Source: Rhodothermaceae bacterium (lineage in GTDB: Bacteria; Bacteroidota; Rhodothermia; Rhodothermales; Bin80). Taken from it: a stretch of DNA of 64,000 nt. Every line of letters starts with the position of its first letter. Positions within the stretch are counted from its first letter, which is position 1. Shown in pieces: positions 8,619 to 18,158 of the stretch. The stretch spans positions 26,883 to 90,882 of the forward strand of contig VXLY01000112.1 in NCBI GenBank assembly GCA_009841335.1, given 5' to 3'. The notes below the pieces were generated by a model. The model saw only the letters and a program-made list of their open reading frames with translations, made no database searches and was not told where the DNA came from. The position numbers and the translations under genes were made by a program.

Positions 8619-10450
8619 TGAATCTCGGAAATAGTCAGACGCGAATTATGTTTGATATCAGTAATCACTCGCCGGTCCCCGTGCGCCCACTGCACAACGA
8701 CAGAATCTAACGGTTCGGTGAAGCCAAAGTGCAGCACGGGATCTACACTGGACTGGAAACTGCGCTGCAGGTATTGTTCGGCGTACCATTGGGTTCCGTT
8801 CGCCCAGACGCTCACTTGGGTGCCAATCCCGAAGGTATTGGGTGGGGCACCTTCCAGTTTTACCTGCAGCCAGCGTCGGTCAGGATATAGCGAGGTTGCA
8901 TGGCTACGGTAGATAAAAGCCGGCATATTTACATTATTGACGACCAGATCTAGATCCCCATCGTTATCCAGATCTCCATAAGCCGCTCCATTAGAAAAAC
9001 TCGGCAGTGCCAAGCCCCATGCCCTGCTTACGTCTTTGAAATGCAGACCCTGCTGACCTGCAAACATATGGTTCGGCAATGAATGTGACGGGACGTTTTC
9101 CAAAAGCTCTAGTATTGGCTCCTCATGTGCGAGAAAGAACGTCCGCAGGGAGTCAGCATTGGAGGCCTGGGCAATAAAGTCCTGATCCAAAAGGTCTTTG
9201 AAAATGCCATTGGGTACAAAAATATCCCGCCGACCATCCAAGTCGAAATCGGCAATCAGGCCTCCCCAGCTCCAGTCCGTGCTTTCCAAACCTGCGATGC
9301 GGGACACCTCGCTAAACTGCAAGTGTCCCTCGGGGGATCTTCCGCGATTTAACTGAAGGGTATTGCGAGTGGCCTGGTGGTGATAGCCGTCCATTAGGCT
9401 ACTGGAATAATCTGACCATGATGGGAATGCGATGCGAGATTGATACCGCCACGGTAGATCAGGCAGCATGTCAGAAACGAAAATATCCGGCCACCCATCA
9501 CCGTTGTAGTCTGCGATATCACCCCCCATGGAGCTAAGGCTCATCGTACTGATCGTGCGAGTACCTGCTTCCATAAATGTGCCGTCCTGCTGGTTGAGGT
9601 ATAGGTAGTCACGTTCAAAAAAGTCATTGGAAACATACAGATCAGTCCATCCATCCCGGTTCACATCTCCGGTTGATACTCCCAGGCCGAAGCCAATTTT
9701 GCTGCTGTATATATTTGCGGTTGCTGTGATGTCGGCAAATCGACTGTCGTCGTTACGCAAGAGTCTGTTACCGCCGTCCGGATCTTGGATCTGTCGGAGA
9801 TCCGGAGCAGGTTCCAGGTCATCAAGCGAACGGACTGGATTACTCAGAACGTAGGCATCCAGGTCGCGGTCTCCATCGTAATCAAAAAAAGAGGCATGAA
9901 TCCCAAGTGCCTGAAAGGCAAGACCGTACTCGTGGGCCAGTTCAATGAAAGTGCCGTTCTGCTGGTTGATGAACAGTTCGTTATGGCGACGTACTCCACC
10001 CGGTGGTCCAGACTTGCTTAAATAGATATCCAGCCAACCATCGCTGTTTATATCTACGAGGCTTACCCCCGTGGTCCATACATTCGCTGAGTATAGGCCA
10101 GCGCTTTCGGTAACATCCTCAAAGTGGAAGTCTCCTTTATTAAGATAGAGTCGGTTGGATACCTGATTACCGGTCAGAAAAATATCTGCCAGACCGTCAT
10201 TGTCTAAATCCCCAATTGCAACTCCGCCACCGTTATAGAAATTGCGGAAGACGTAGGTGTTTAGGGTTTCGGCAGGCACAAGATCATTGGCAAAGGTGAT
10301 ACCTGTTTGTTCGGGGCTCAACAGTTCAAATAGCTGGGTTTCGTGCTTGCATGCACCGAACACCAGGCATACAGACACAATGGGTAGGGCGCTTTGCGTG
10401 AGTGTGCCGGAGAAGAGTTTAGCTAGTCGGTTGTACACCTGAGATCCCAT
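8615..10450 (-). CDS. FG-GAP/VCBS repeat lipoprotein with ASPIC/UnbV domain (half-length form)
   Basis: At 611 residues this is the first gene of the four-gene set and about half the size of its two paralogues. The lipobox is VFGAC. It has one propeller with calcium loops (DLDNDGLADIFL, DINSDGWLDIYL, DVNRDGWTDLYV, DLDNDGDLDLVV) and stops directly after the ASPIC/UnbV block (FGIGTQVSVW ... FQSSVDPVLHFG ... VVVQWAHG). It thus lacks the second propeller. The 194-residue lipoprotein occupies the place where a second half might be expected. Its upstream region contains copy A of a dispersed non-coding repeat (10588-10772). Confidence 0.91.
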   Translation of the reverse strand: MGSQVYNRLAKLFSGTLTQSALPIVSVCLVFGACKHETQLFELLSPEQTGITFANDLVPAETLNTYVFRNFYNGGGVAIGDLDNDGLADIFLTGNQVSNRLYLNKGDFHFEDVTESAGLYSANVWTTGVSLVDINSDGWLDIYLSKSGPPGGVRRHNELFINQQNGTFIELAHEYGLAFQALGIHASFFDYDGDRDLDAYVLSNPVRSLDDLEPAPDLRQIQDPDGGNRLLRNDDSRFADITATANIYSSKIGFGLGVSTGDVNRDGWTDLYVSNDFFERDYLYLNQQDGTFMEAGTRTISTMSLSSMGGDIADYNGDGWPDIFVSDMLPDLPWRYQSRIAFPSWSDYSSSLMDGYHHQATRNTLQLNRGRSPEGHLQFSEVSRIAGLESTDWSWGGLIADFDLDGRRDIFVPNGIFKDLLDQDFIAQASNADSLRTFFLAHEEPILELLENVPSHSLPNHMFAGQQGLHFKDVSRAWGLALPSFSNGAAYGDLDNDGDLDLVVNNVNMPAFIYRSHATSLYPDRRWLQVKLEGAPPNTFGIGTQVSVWANGTQWYAEQYLQRSFQSSVDPVLHFGFTEPLDSVVVQWAHGDRRVITDIKHNSRLTISEIQ

Positions 10451-10587
10451 ATTGCGCGGTAGTACCCAGTGGATGATTTAACGCTCTTCACCGTGCAGTT
10501 GCCTAGATTCCGGCATGCTTGCGGTCGCATCAGTCTCCCCGTGATCACCGGTCATACACTCGATTTAGGAATCATAAGAAGGAGGAA

Positions 10588-10772
10588 AACCTTTGGGCGT
10601 GGTGTCATGCATAAAAAGGTACGTAACAACTCGATAGAATGGCATCAAGAGCAAAGGGAAAGGCCCGGAGCGTAACTAGCGGGAAGGGATAACTGTGATT
10701 CAACTGGCCAAAAGGTCTCTCGATGAGAGAGCTGCTGGAATATGTATTGGCGTATCATGTGGCCGGTCGGTC
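10588..10772. repeat. Dispersed non-coding repeat, block A (copy 1)
   Basis: This block aligns by eye with 20858-21040 at roughly three quarters identity. Shared stretches include GTCATG, TACGTAAC, GAATGGCATC, ACTGTGATTCAA and GAATATG, in the same order and nearly the same spacing. Reading frames are not conserved between the copies, so it is not an obvious coding remnant. Both copies lie upstream of minus-strand genes (the half-length FG-GAP lipoprotein here, the PIG-L deacetylase in the other). Role unknown: shared leader or promoter region, or an old element. Confidence 0.7.
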
Positions 10773-10873
10773 GAGTACATCTAGGTTGCAAAGGCACGAA
10801 TACACACAAGTCTACCAGAACCCCGTCCGATCCCCTGAATTAAACACAGTATGACCACGACTGAATTTAATTC

Positions 10874-12043
10874 ATGGTGAAACGAGTCCGGCCACCCGCT
10901 CTGGATCGACTCCGACGAATGGATTTCTTTTCTTGTCCCCGCATACGCGTTAGGTGGCGGTATGCGGGGATCCTGTTTCTTTTGCCCCTGATCGCATGCC
11001 AGAGCGGGGAATTTACCCGAGTTGAAAATTCTCCGGGCATCGACCGTCTGCTGGATTCTGCTCCGCACTCTGTGGCCAATACGGACATCGAACCGGAAAG
11101 ATGGGTGGCCACAACCCGATTGGGGCTTCCAACTGATTCGCTCATCCTGGGTAGGCCCTCTTACATGATTGCGATCGAGGACAGTCTTTATATCTCTGAG
11201 AATATGGGATATGACATCTTTGTGGTAGGAGTTGATGGGTACCTCAGCCGGAAAATTGGTCGGCAGGGACAAGGCCCCGGAGAGTTTACTCATATAGAAG
11301 GGCTCGAGTACAGCGGTTCGCGCGTATTCGTCAAGGAGATGGGACGTTTGCAGGTATTCACGGAATCGTTCGAATATGTAGATTCGTTCGTCTCCCTGGA
11401 TCCTTTCGTGCGTAGATTTTCGGTTTCTCCCGATTATATGTTTTTGCAATGCCCGGGCGACAACCCACTAGAGACCGATTGGATTGTTTGTGCTCGCCGT
11501 ACATCACCACCGTATGACTGGGTTTCGTCAATTAAATTGCTTCCTCGTCTGGATCTTCCGAATCAAACGGGGGAAAATAGTAGTGTTGTGACGGTGACTC
11601 CTGATGGGGATCGATTTGCCCTAGCATATGTCGGACTCCCCTATATCTTCATTTACGATGATCAGTTCCGGCATTTGCGAACGATTCGATTCGAGGGAAA
11701 AAAGGTTCGTGACTTTCAGCCTTCGGGTTTTCCCGGTGCAGCGGGTATAGAACTGCCAGCCGGGACGGAAGCTTTTACGCAGAGTTTCATATACACAATG
11801 AAGTTCCTCAATTCTCGCTATTTGATTGTGCGGGTAACCAAACAAGGGGGAGGAGGTGATTACATTTTCGATTTGTCTGAAGATGATTGCAGGCTCGCAA
11901 AAAAGATTGTCCTCCGGCCGATGAACGACACGGAAGAGAGAAATGATATTGCTGCTAGAGATTTACTCCTGCACGGGGATCATTTGTATGTATCTTCTCC
12001 CTGGGAAGAGTATGTAAATGGCTATCCGTTTAACCTGGAATAA
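10874..12043 (+). CDS. 6-bladed beta-propeller lipoprotein
   Basis: The longest form is 389 residues. A more natural start is the ATG at 10919, which leaves a 27-residue lipoprotein signal ending in the lipobox PLIAC. The signature GRQGQGPGEF is shared with two other genes in the window (GLGEGPGEF, GKRGEGPGEL) and marks the Bacteroidota 6-bladed propeller family (PF17170-like). Such proteins are membrane-anchored in the periplasm or at the surface; their ligand is unknown. It lies alone on the plus strand between susD and the FG-GAP genes, both on the minus strand. It also interrupts a repeat unit that is continuous elsewhere in the window, which suggests insertion into a pre-existing intergenic region. 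Confidence 0.85.
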   Translation: MVKRVRPPALDRLRRMDFFSCPRIRVRWRYAGILFLLPLIACQSGEFTRVENSPGIDRLLDSAPHSVANTDIEPERWVATTRLGLPTDSLILGRPSYMIAIEDSLYISENMGYDIFVVGVDGYLSRKIGRQGQGPGEFTHIEGLEYSGSRVFVKEMGRLQVFTESFEYVDSFVSLDPFVRRFSVSPDYMFLQCPGDNPLETDWIVCARRTSPPYDWVSSIKLLPRLDLPNQTGENSSVVTVTPDGDRFALAYVGLPYIFIYDDQFRHLRTIRFEGKKVRDFQPSGFPGAAGIELPAGTEAFTQSFIYTMKFLNSRYLIVRVTKQGGGGDYIFDLSEDDCRLAKKIVLRPMNDTEERNDIAARDLLLHGDHLYVSSPWEEYVNGYPFNLE

Positions 12044-12519
12044 CCGGGAACTTATTGAGCCGTTTTGAGGCCCTTATTTTCGATCAGCCTGTCAATTAGG
12101 GTGAAACCTTTACTGACTCCCCTATCGTTAATTCTGCGCCGTTTCTGCGATTCTCCGGGCATCCCCCGCGTTATTGCGCTGTGCACCTCGATTCTGGGGC
12201 GGTTCGTGAGCGGTTGGCGTAATAGCCACGCTGTTGGCCATCTCATGCGCACGGGCACATCATAGCCATATCCGGGGGCCATGCAGCACAGGGCCATTTA
12301 TGCTTACTCCCCGTTTCCAGGTCAACCGGCCAAGAACTCCAACGGGGCTTGCGCGGCGGGATTTGGCCGAATTCGAAGAAACGCATTCCTCTGCAGAATA
12401 TGGCTGGTTCTGGAAGCGCCCGGCAGCAGCGTTTCTGGCACGTCGTCTGCGCGGCCATTCTGTCCGAGCATAAGAAACTTTCCTATCGTCGCCGCCCATG
12501 CAAGCGTTTTTTCGTTGCT
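12044..12519. other. Gene-free stretch after the propeller gene
   Basis: Short overlapping frames exist on both strands, but none has a recognisable domain, signal peptide or ribosome binding site. It may hold remnants of an older gene. I see nothing here that I can name. Confidence 0.4.
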
Positions 12520-12645
12520 CGCAAAGGAGCGCTTGTGGAAAACCGTAGATGGGCCAATCTGATCTCGGTTAATGCGACGTACTTGGAGTTGACCAATTGA
12601 AAAGGGATCTCCAGTATGAAGCTGTACCGGAACACTAGAACTAGT
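12520..12645. repeat. Dispersed non-coding repeat, block B (copy 1)
   Basis: This block aligns with 21050-21180. The best core is TACTTGGAGTTGACCA, then AAAAG, TCCAGTA and TGTACCGG in the same order. In the second location block B directly follows block A; here the two are ~1.75 kb apart with the propeller gene between them. Confidence 0.65.
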
Positions 12646-12745
12646 CATCGAAGCGATTCTGATGAGTATGGAACTGAAGACTACGCGAATTCAGCGATCA
12701 GATTGTTGCATCGACTACCGACCGGCCAGGCCATTCCGGTACAAC

Positions 12746-12780
12746 GAAAAAGCGCCCCGCCGGTGACCCGACGAGGCGCT
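12746..12780 (-). terminator. Rho-independent terminator after susD
   Basis: On the minus strand, AGCGCCTCGTCGG pairs with CCGGCGGGGCGCT (13 pairs with two wobbles, loop GTCA) and is followed by TTTTT. It lies 22 bases beyond the susD stop, so it should end the susCD transcript before the FG-GAP genes. Confidence 0.85.
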
Positions 12781-12802
12781 GCGTGTGTGCGAGGTGATTT
12801 GT

Positions 12803-14464
12803 CTAGTACCCGGGATTCTGCACGAGATTGGAGTTGGCTTCCAACTGATTGCGCGGAATCGGGGCGACATTGCGCCAATTCTCCGAGATTGGCTTGAACT
12901 GCCACGGATCATTGTAGCGGGTCTCTCCGCCTTCCACACCAGCAAAGCGGATCAGGTCCTGACGTCGGGTCTGTTCCCAGAAGAGCTCTCTGCCGCGCTC
13001 ACCTATGAGTTTATCGGCATCTAGGCTCATGAACGGATCCACACCGGAGCGCATCCGGATCTGGTTGACGAGGGCCAAAGCCTCCGCACTTCCCGCATTC
13101 ATCCGCCACAATGCTTCCGCCTTGAGCAGCAATACATCCGCGTAGCGGTAGATCACAAAATCATTGCTGCCGGAACTGCCAATGCCGTTCTCAAATGCGT
13201 ACTTGCCAATTCGAGCTCCGCACTGGCGGCACGCTACCGCCTCAAGGTCATTCATAGCAGGCGTGAACGTAAGGGGTGGTCCATTCCGATCAAAGTCACT
13301 ATAAATGCCAGAGTCAGTGATCCTTTCGCCACCGGAGGTATACTGGGGACCTACCAGGAAATTGCCTAGCCGGTCATCTAACGTACCCATTACACGCTCC
13401 AAGCCCGCGTCATCCGAGGTCGGCTCAGAGCCCCAGACTTCACCTTGGGGTCCTGGGTTCTGCATCGGATCGATGACAGACTCATACATTTTCTGCGTGG
13501 CGCTCCATCCGTTCCACGGCTGAAATTGGAAGTTATAGGTATTCTGGCTTCCGTAGTGCAGCGTCATCTGGTGGAGATTCAATCCGGTCAGGAACACCTT
13601 GTCATAAGGGACGACGAAGATGTTCTCCGGTGATCCGTCATTCTGGACGGCAAAATTGTCGTGATAATTCGCCGCCAGGGAATACTGGCCGGAGTTGATA
13701 ATCTCGTTTAGCTGTGTCAGCGCATCTCCCCATCTGCCGGTACCCGTGTAGACCTCGGCATTCATGTAGAGCTTGGCAAGCGTCATACGCGCTACATACT
13801 GATTCATGCGCCCGTAGGTACCACGCGTATCGGTGCTAAGATTGCCCACGTTATCGAGGAGCTCCTTCTCTACAAACTGAAACACCATCCGTCGTCCTTC
13901 CGCAAAATCTGAGGACGGCTGGGAGGGCTTCTCCTCGGCATCTACGAAACTGGTTACAATCGGAACATTGCCGAATGCATCCAGCAGCCAGAAGTAATAG
14001 AAAGCGCGCATAGCGACCAGTTCAGAAATGAACGTTTCCGCAAGCGCAGGATCGGCAGCCCCGGACTCCACGGCGCTTTCAAACTGAAAAATCAGCCTGT
14101 TGGCGTTGTTGATTCCTGAGAAATAAGTGTTCCAGAATCCGTTGAATGTACCGTCGGCTTCCGTCCAAGAGTGGCTGTTGACTCTGTACCAGAATCCACC
14201 TTCGGACCAGTCCTGCCCGCGCGCAGGCACGATGATCTCATCCGTGGTGGCCTCATTAAACTGTGCCGGCGATCCACCACCGCCCAAAGCTGTTAGCCTG
14301 CTATAGGCATCACCCATAGCTGAGACGAACTGCTGGTCATTTTGAAAAAAGGTTTCAGCCGTAACCTGGCTGTCGACCGTGTCCGTCAGGTCCGTGCAGC
14401 CCACTGAATAAAACAGCAGGCCAGCGGCGAGGACCAGCGGAGAAAGGATTGTTCTCGGTTTCAT
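12803..14464 (-). CDS. susD: SusD/RagB-family outer-membrane lipoprotein
   Basis: A 553-residue lipoprotein with lipobox YSVGC. The N-terminal block (LTDTVDSQVTAETFF, then AMGDAYSRL) and the C-terminal block (RYADVLLLKAEALWR, ALALVNQIRMRSG, RGRELFWE) are typical of RagB/SusD proteins of ~500-600 residues. It acts as the surface lid that captures a ligand and hands it to the SusC channel. It starts 22 bases after the SusC stop, in the same transcript, and is followed by a strong terminator. The ligand cannot be told from the sequence; a secreted PIG-L deacetylase upstream hints at an amino sugar or other glycan, weakly. The final residues NLVQNPGY are the usual kind of SusD end. Confidence 0.95.
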   Translation of the reverse strand: MKPRTILSPLVLAAGLLFYSVGCTDLTDTVDSQVTAETFFQNDQQFVSAMGDAYSRLTALGGGGSPAQFNEATTDEIIVPARGQDWSEGGFWYRVNSHSWTEADGTFNGFWNTYFSGINNANRLIFQFESAVESGAADPALAETFISELVAMRAFYYFWLLDAFGNVPIVTSFVDAEEKPSQPSSDFAEGRRMVFQFVEKELLDNVGNLSTDTRGTYGRMNQYVARMTLAKLYMNAEVYTGTGRWGDALTQLNEIINSGQYSLAANYHDNFAVQNDGSPENIFVVPYDKVFLTGLNLHQMTLHYGSQNTYNFQFQPWNGWSATQKMYESVIDPMQNPGPQGEVWGSEPTSDDAGLERVMGTLDDRLGNFLVGPQYTSGGERITDSGIYSDFDRNGPPLTFTPAMNDLEAVACRQCGARIGKYAFENGIGSSGSNDFVIYRYADVLLLKAEALWRMNAGSAEALALVNQIRMRSGVDPFMSLDADKLIGERGRELFWEQTRRQDLIRFAGVEGGETRYNDPWQFKPISENWRNVAPIPRNQLEANSNLVQNPGY

Positions 14465-14486
14465 GATATCTGTGGTTCCTGTCTGT

Positions 14487-17400
14487 TTATAAGGTTACGT
14501 TTATGCCAAAGCTGATGGATCTCGTGGTAAACCACTCAATCCTCCGCTCAATCCCAGGAGCCAGCGGTCCTCCGCTGGAGCCCTGCTCTGACTGACCCTG
14601 ATTGCGGTCTACATACCGCACCTGCGGATTCAGACCGGAATAGCCTGTGATAGTAAACAGGTTGTTTCCGGTCAGATATAGCCTCACACGGCGGACTGGA
14701 CTGTCACTCAACATCCGAGCGGGCAACGTATAACCCACGGAAGCGTTGTTCAGGCGCACATAGTCAGCATCTTCAATGTAGTAGCTGGACCAGCGCGGGT
14801 CGTCCTTGAGATTACTCAGTTCAAACGCGTGCGACAGCACGTTGTAGGACGAAATTTGCTTAGGTACGGAATAAAACAGGCTGAACATGTTGGCCAACTG
14901 GTGCCCAAACACACCTTCCAGGAAGAAACTCATATCGAAGTCCCCGTAGCGCATGTTGTTGCTCCAGCCGATCTGAAAGTCCGGAAGGCCGTTGCCAAGG
15001 ATCTGTTCATCATCCGGGAATGAAAGACCACCGTATTCCACTTCCGATCCATCCGGCTTCAGGAAGAGCCATTGGCCGTTATCACCGATGCGGGAAAACT
15101 GTGGTCCCCAAAGCTGTCCGATTGGCTCTCCTTGTTTAACCCGGATCAGGTCCGGTGTATTGAGACCCGGTGATCCTGGGCTGGCGAGAAACTGCACATC
15201 CTCAGTGTGAAACTGGTTAAGCATCGTTTCCGAGTAGAACGAAGCTACTATTCCGGTATTCCAGGACAGCGGGCCGTCGCCGCGGAGCACATCAACATCA
15301 AGCGAGATCTCCAGTCCACTGGTTTCCAGCTCACCTACGTTGGTCCAGGTAGTGGGATACAGGTTCGGCGGCACCGGGACGCTGACTTCAAACAGCAAGT
15401 CACTCGTGGTCGAATTGTAAAAGTCGATACGACCACTGACACGATCGCCGGCGGTCACAAAGTCGGCCCCAATGTTGAGCTCCGTCTTCTCCTCCCATTT
15501 CAGGTCCGGATTCGGGTTACTAACAGGTCCGAAGCTCTGGATGAATTGACCGTTGACAAAGAAGTTGCCAGCTGGGGCGAATCGCTGCAGGGCCAAGCCG
15601 CTCAGCGGAGCATCCTGACCCGTTTTACCTATGCTTCCGCGCAGTCTCAGAGAGCTGAGGTACGGCACATCGACGAGGTTGCTGACTTCCACCCCGACTC
15701 CTGCGGCCCAGAAAAGACCCCATTTGTTGTCCTCGCCAAAACGTGAAGAGCCTTCTCGTCGCAGACTGGCGTTGGCAAACACGGTACCGTCATAATTGAC
15801 ATTGGCCCGCCCGAAGAAAGCCACCAGACGGTGCGTACTTCGGAAACTGCTTACGGACCCTTCACCTTGGCTAAAGTCCTGCGCAAAAGAGAAGTTGTTG
15901 AACGAGACATTGTCTGCGATGAAATCACCGCCAGCCGCATTAAAGCCTTCATCAACAAAGTCGTTATATGAGTACCCGGCGAAGGCTTCCAGTGAAGTGG
16001 ATTCAGCCAGATCACCGGAATAGTGGAGCGTGGTTTCAAACAGCTCACTGCTCAAGTCCAGATAGGCTTGTGTAGCCCGGCCCGGACCCAGTGAAGCGGC
16101 TGTGGCCCCGCCTCCAACTTTATGCTTGCGCGAAAAGAACTCACGGGCAACCTGATCTTCGGTCTGGAAGGAATATTGCGCGGCAAACGACAGTCCGGGC
16201 AGGACAGAGTCAAAGTTGTACTCGCCCCTGAATACTCCGGTAAAATACTTGCTCTCGCCAATGCGCTCGCCTTCTTCAATAATGGCGACCGGGTTGAAGT
16301 AGTTGAATAGAGGCTGCTCAAAGTAGCCACCGGTATTCTCAAAACCAGAGGCGGTGACGGGAGCGGTCGGATTCATGATGCCGGAAAACTTGAAAGCGTC
16401 GGCGAATCCGAAATTTTGATCTTTCTTCGTTGCCGCCAACTGGATCGTTACCTCCAGATCATGATCCATGGCCCACTGAGTGAAATTCAGCCGGCCACCG
16501 ATTTCCTGAAAGCCAGTGTAGCGTTGGATGCCGTTTCGGTCCCGGAAATTACCGGATACGCGATAGACCGTATTCTCATTGCCACCGCTAAGCGCAAGGT
16601 TGTGAACCATGTTCGATCCCTGCTGGGTGACTTCCTTGAACCAATCGGTGCTTGTGCCCAGATCCGGCGCGTTCAGACCAGTCTCGTTCGATAGCCGGCG
16701 GTACTCATCACCGCTCAGCACATCCAAGCGATTTTCAATACCCTCAAACGTGTAGTAGGCATTATAATCTACAGACACGCCTCTCCGCGCTTCACCTTGC
16801 TTGGTCGTAATCAGAATAACGCCGGCGGAGCCGCGCGTTCCGTAGATAGCCGCGGCGGAGGCATCTTTGAGTACTTCTACCGAGCCAATATCCGAGGGGT
16901 CCAAGTTGTCCCAGTTAGCTCCGATTACGCCATCTACAACGACCAGCGGCGACTGATTGGCTCCAAACGAGGAGATTCCGCGGAGGCGGATCTCAGCCAC
17001 ATCATTCGGATTGCCGTTGCGGGTGGTTATCTGAAGTCCAGCAACCTTGCCCTGAATGAGCTCGGCAGCTGAGTTGACATTTCCGGCAACGAAGTCTTCG
17101 TCGCTCAGACTGGCCACCGCGCCGGTAATCGTCCTACGCTCCTGGGAACCGTATCCAGTCACCACAAGCTCCTCACCGATTTCGAACACGGTTTCAACCA
17201 TCGTAACGTCAATCTCATTACGCCCGTCGATGCCGATTTCCTGCGTGTCAAAGCCAACAAAGGAAAACACCAATGTATCCTGCAGCGAAGGGACGTTTAC
17301 GACATAATTGCCGCTCATGTCGGTCGTTCCGCCTTGGGTAGTACCTTTGACGACGATGGAGACTCCGGGCAGCGGGTCGCTGGTTGTGCCGTCACGCACA

Positions 17401-17489
17401 GTCCCGGATACCGTTGACTGCGCCAGCACCGACGGCACCGCAAGCGCAATCAACAGAAGTGAAAGTAACGCTCTTTTCATATTCATCAT
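14487..17489 (-). CDS. susC: SusC/RagA-family TonB-dependent outer-membrane importer
   Basis: A 1000-residue protein. A Sec signal (cleavage near VLAQ) is followed by a carboxypeptidase-regulatory-like domain (STVSGTVRD ... DTLVFSFVGF, about 25-95), a TonB-box region (EELVVTGYGSQERRTITGAV), the plug (LIQGKVAGLQ, IRLRGISSFG, PLVVVDGVIG, SVEVLKDASAAAIYGTRG) and a long 22-strand-type barrel ending in a strand with a hydrophobic terminus (RSISFGINVTL). There is no extra N-terminal STN domain, so no direct anti-sigma signalling is expected. It is paired with susD downstream. A Bacteroidota-type promoter candidate lies at 17542-17573. An ATG three codons in is an equally possible start. Confidence 0.96.
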   Translation of the reverse strand: MMNMKRALLSLLLIALAVPSVLAQSTVSGTVRDGTTSDPLPGVSIVVKGTTQGGTTDMSGNYVVNVPSLQDTLVFSFVGFDTQEIGIDGRNEIDVTMVETVFEIGEELVVTGYGSQERRTITGAVASLSDEDFVAGNVNSAAELIQGKVAGLQITTRNGNPNDVAEIRLRGISSFGANQSPLVVVDGVIGANWDNLDPSDIGSVEVLKDASAAAIYGTRGSAGVILITTKQGEARRGVSVDYNAYYTFEGIENRLDVLSGDEYRRLSNETGLNAPDLGTSTDWFKEVTQQGSNMVHNLALSGGNENTVYRVSGNFRDRNGIQRYTGFQEIGGRLNFTQWAMDHDLEVTIQLAATKKDQNFGFADAFKFSGIMNPTAPVTASGFENTGGYFEQPLFNYFNPVAIIEEGERIGESKYFTGVFRGEYNFDSVLPGLSFAAQYSFQTEDQVAREFFSRKHKVGGGATAASLGPGRATQAYLDLSSELFETTLHYSGDLAESTSLEAFAGYSYNDFVDEGFNAAGGDFIADNVSFNNFSFAQDFSQGEGSVSSFRSTHRLVAFFGRANVNYDGTVFANASLRREGSSRFGEDNKWGLFWAAGVGVEVSNLVDVPYLSSLRLRGSIGKTGQDAPLSGLALQRFAPAGNFFVNGQFIQSFGPVSNPNPDLKWEEKTELNIGADFVTAGDRVSGRIDFYNSTTSDLLFEVSVPVPPNLYPTTWTNVGELETSGLEISLDVDVLRGDGPLSWNTGIVASFYSETMLNQFHTEDVQFLASPGSPGLNTPDLIRVKQGEPIGQLWGPQFSRIGDNGQWLFLKPDGSEVEYGGLSFPDDEQILGNGLPDFQIGWSNNMRYGDFDMSFFLEGVFGHQLANMFSLFYSVPKQISSYNVLSHAFELSNLKDDPRWSSYYIEDADYVRLNNASVGYTLPARMLSDSPVRRVRLYLTGNNLFTITGYSGLNPQVRYVDRNQGQSEQGSSGGPLAPGIERRIEWFTTRSISFGINVTL

Positions 17490-17541
17490 GAGTCCGGTTA
17501 ATGAAAGGCCAACTAGTTTTATTCGTGTACGGGCGAAATAC

Positions 17542-17573
17542 CAAACGTACGCGAGGATATATGTCTACTGAAA
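17542..17573 (-). promoter_or_regulatory. Candidate Bacteroidota-type promoter of susC
   Basis: On the minus strand a TACGTTTG element (matching TAnnTTTG at -7) lies at 17542-17549, with TTTC ~20 bases upstream at the -33 position (consensus TTTG/TTG). The predicted leader to the susC ATG is ~45 bases. The -7 match is exact and the -33 match imperfect. Confidence 0.45.
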
Positions 17574-18158
17574 CATACGCTACGCGAAATTTAAATTCAA
17601 ATGCAAGCGCACAAAAAAGTGCAATGGTTCGACCTAAAAAATCAGGTCAACGGCGGTACCATATCTAGCTGCAATCAACATAATTCTTGTTCGAGGCCGG
17701 CGCACCCCGGTACGAATGTGCATCTGGATTCAGGGACGGCGCCTATGGCAGTTTCCGCTGCTTCCCTGGTCAAAAGCCTCAACTAGAAGTGTTTTAGTGG
17801 AACACCGCTTCCTCAAAGTCCGGGGCGGATTCTCGTGTTTTGTTTGGCTGATTTATGCGACCTTTCTTCGGCGTGATCAGCGGTTCCAAACTTTGCCCCA
17901 ATACTTCGCGGTGGTGTACTGAGGAATCCCCGTATCCATACTGCACGAAATCAGCGACGGATACAGCGCCTTGGCCTCGGGCAATTAATCCACGATCATC
18001 GACGAATCTGTCCCTTCCTACAGCAATTTGGTGGTGAATAATGCACGGATGCGGGTCCTCCAAAAGGCAGACTGATCGTCTGGTTTTGAGCAGCGGGACG
18101 CAGAATAGGGTGCGGCCGGAGTTTAAATTTGCGACCCGATTGATCTTACGGGCATCGG
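17574..18158. other. Gene-poor stretch between susC and the PIG-L gene
   Basis: The only notable frame is 17794-18063 on the minus strand (89 residues). It is rich in His, Arg and Asp and has no signal peptide, known motif or visible ribosome binding site. It could be a relic. Nothing else recognisable. Confidence 0.35.

Noticed and set aside
17794..18063. 89-codon minus-strand frame upstream of the PIG-L gene's end
   Set aside because: Could be a relic, but no family, signal or start context supports a gene; left in the gap note.
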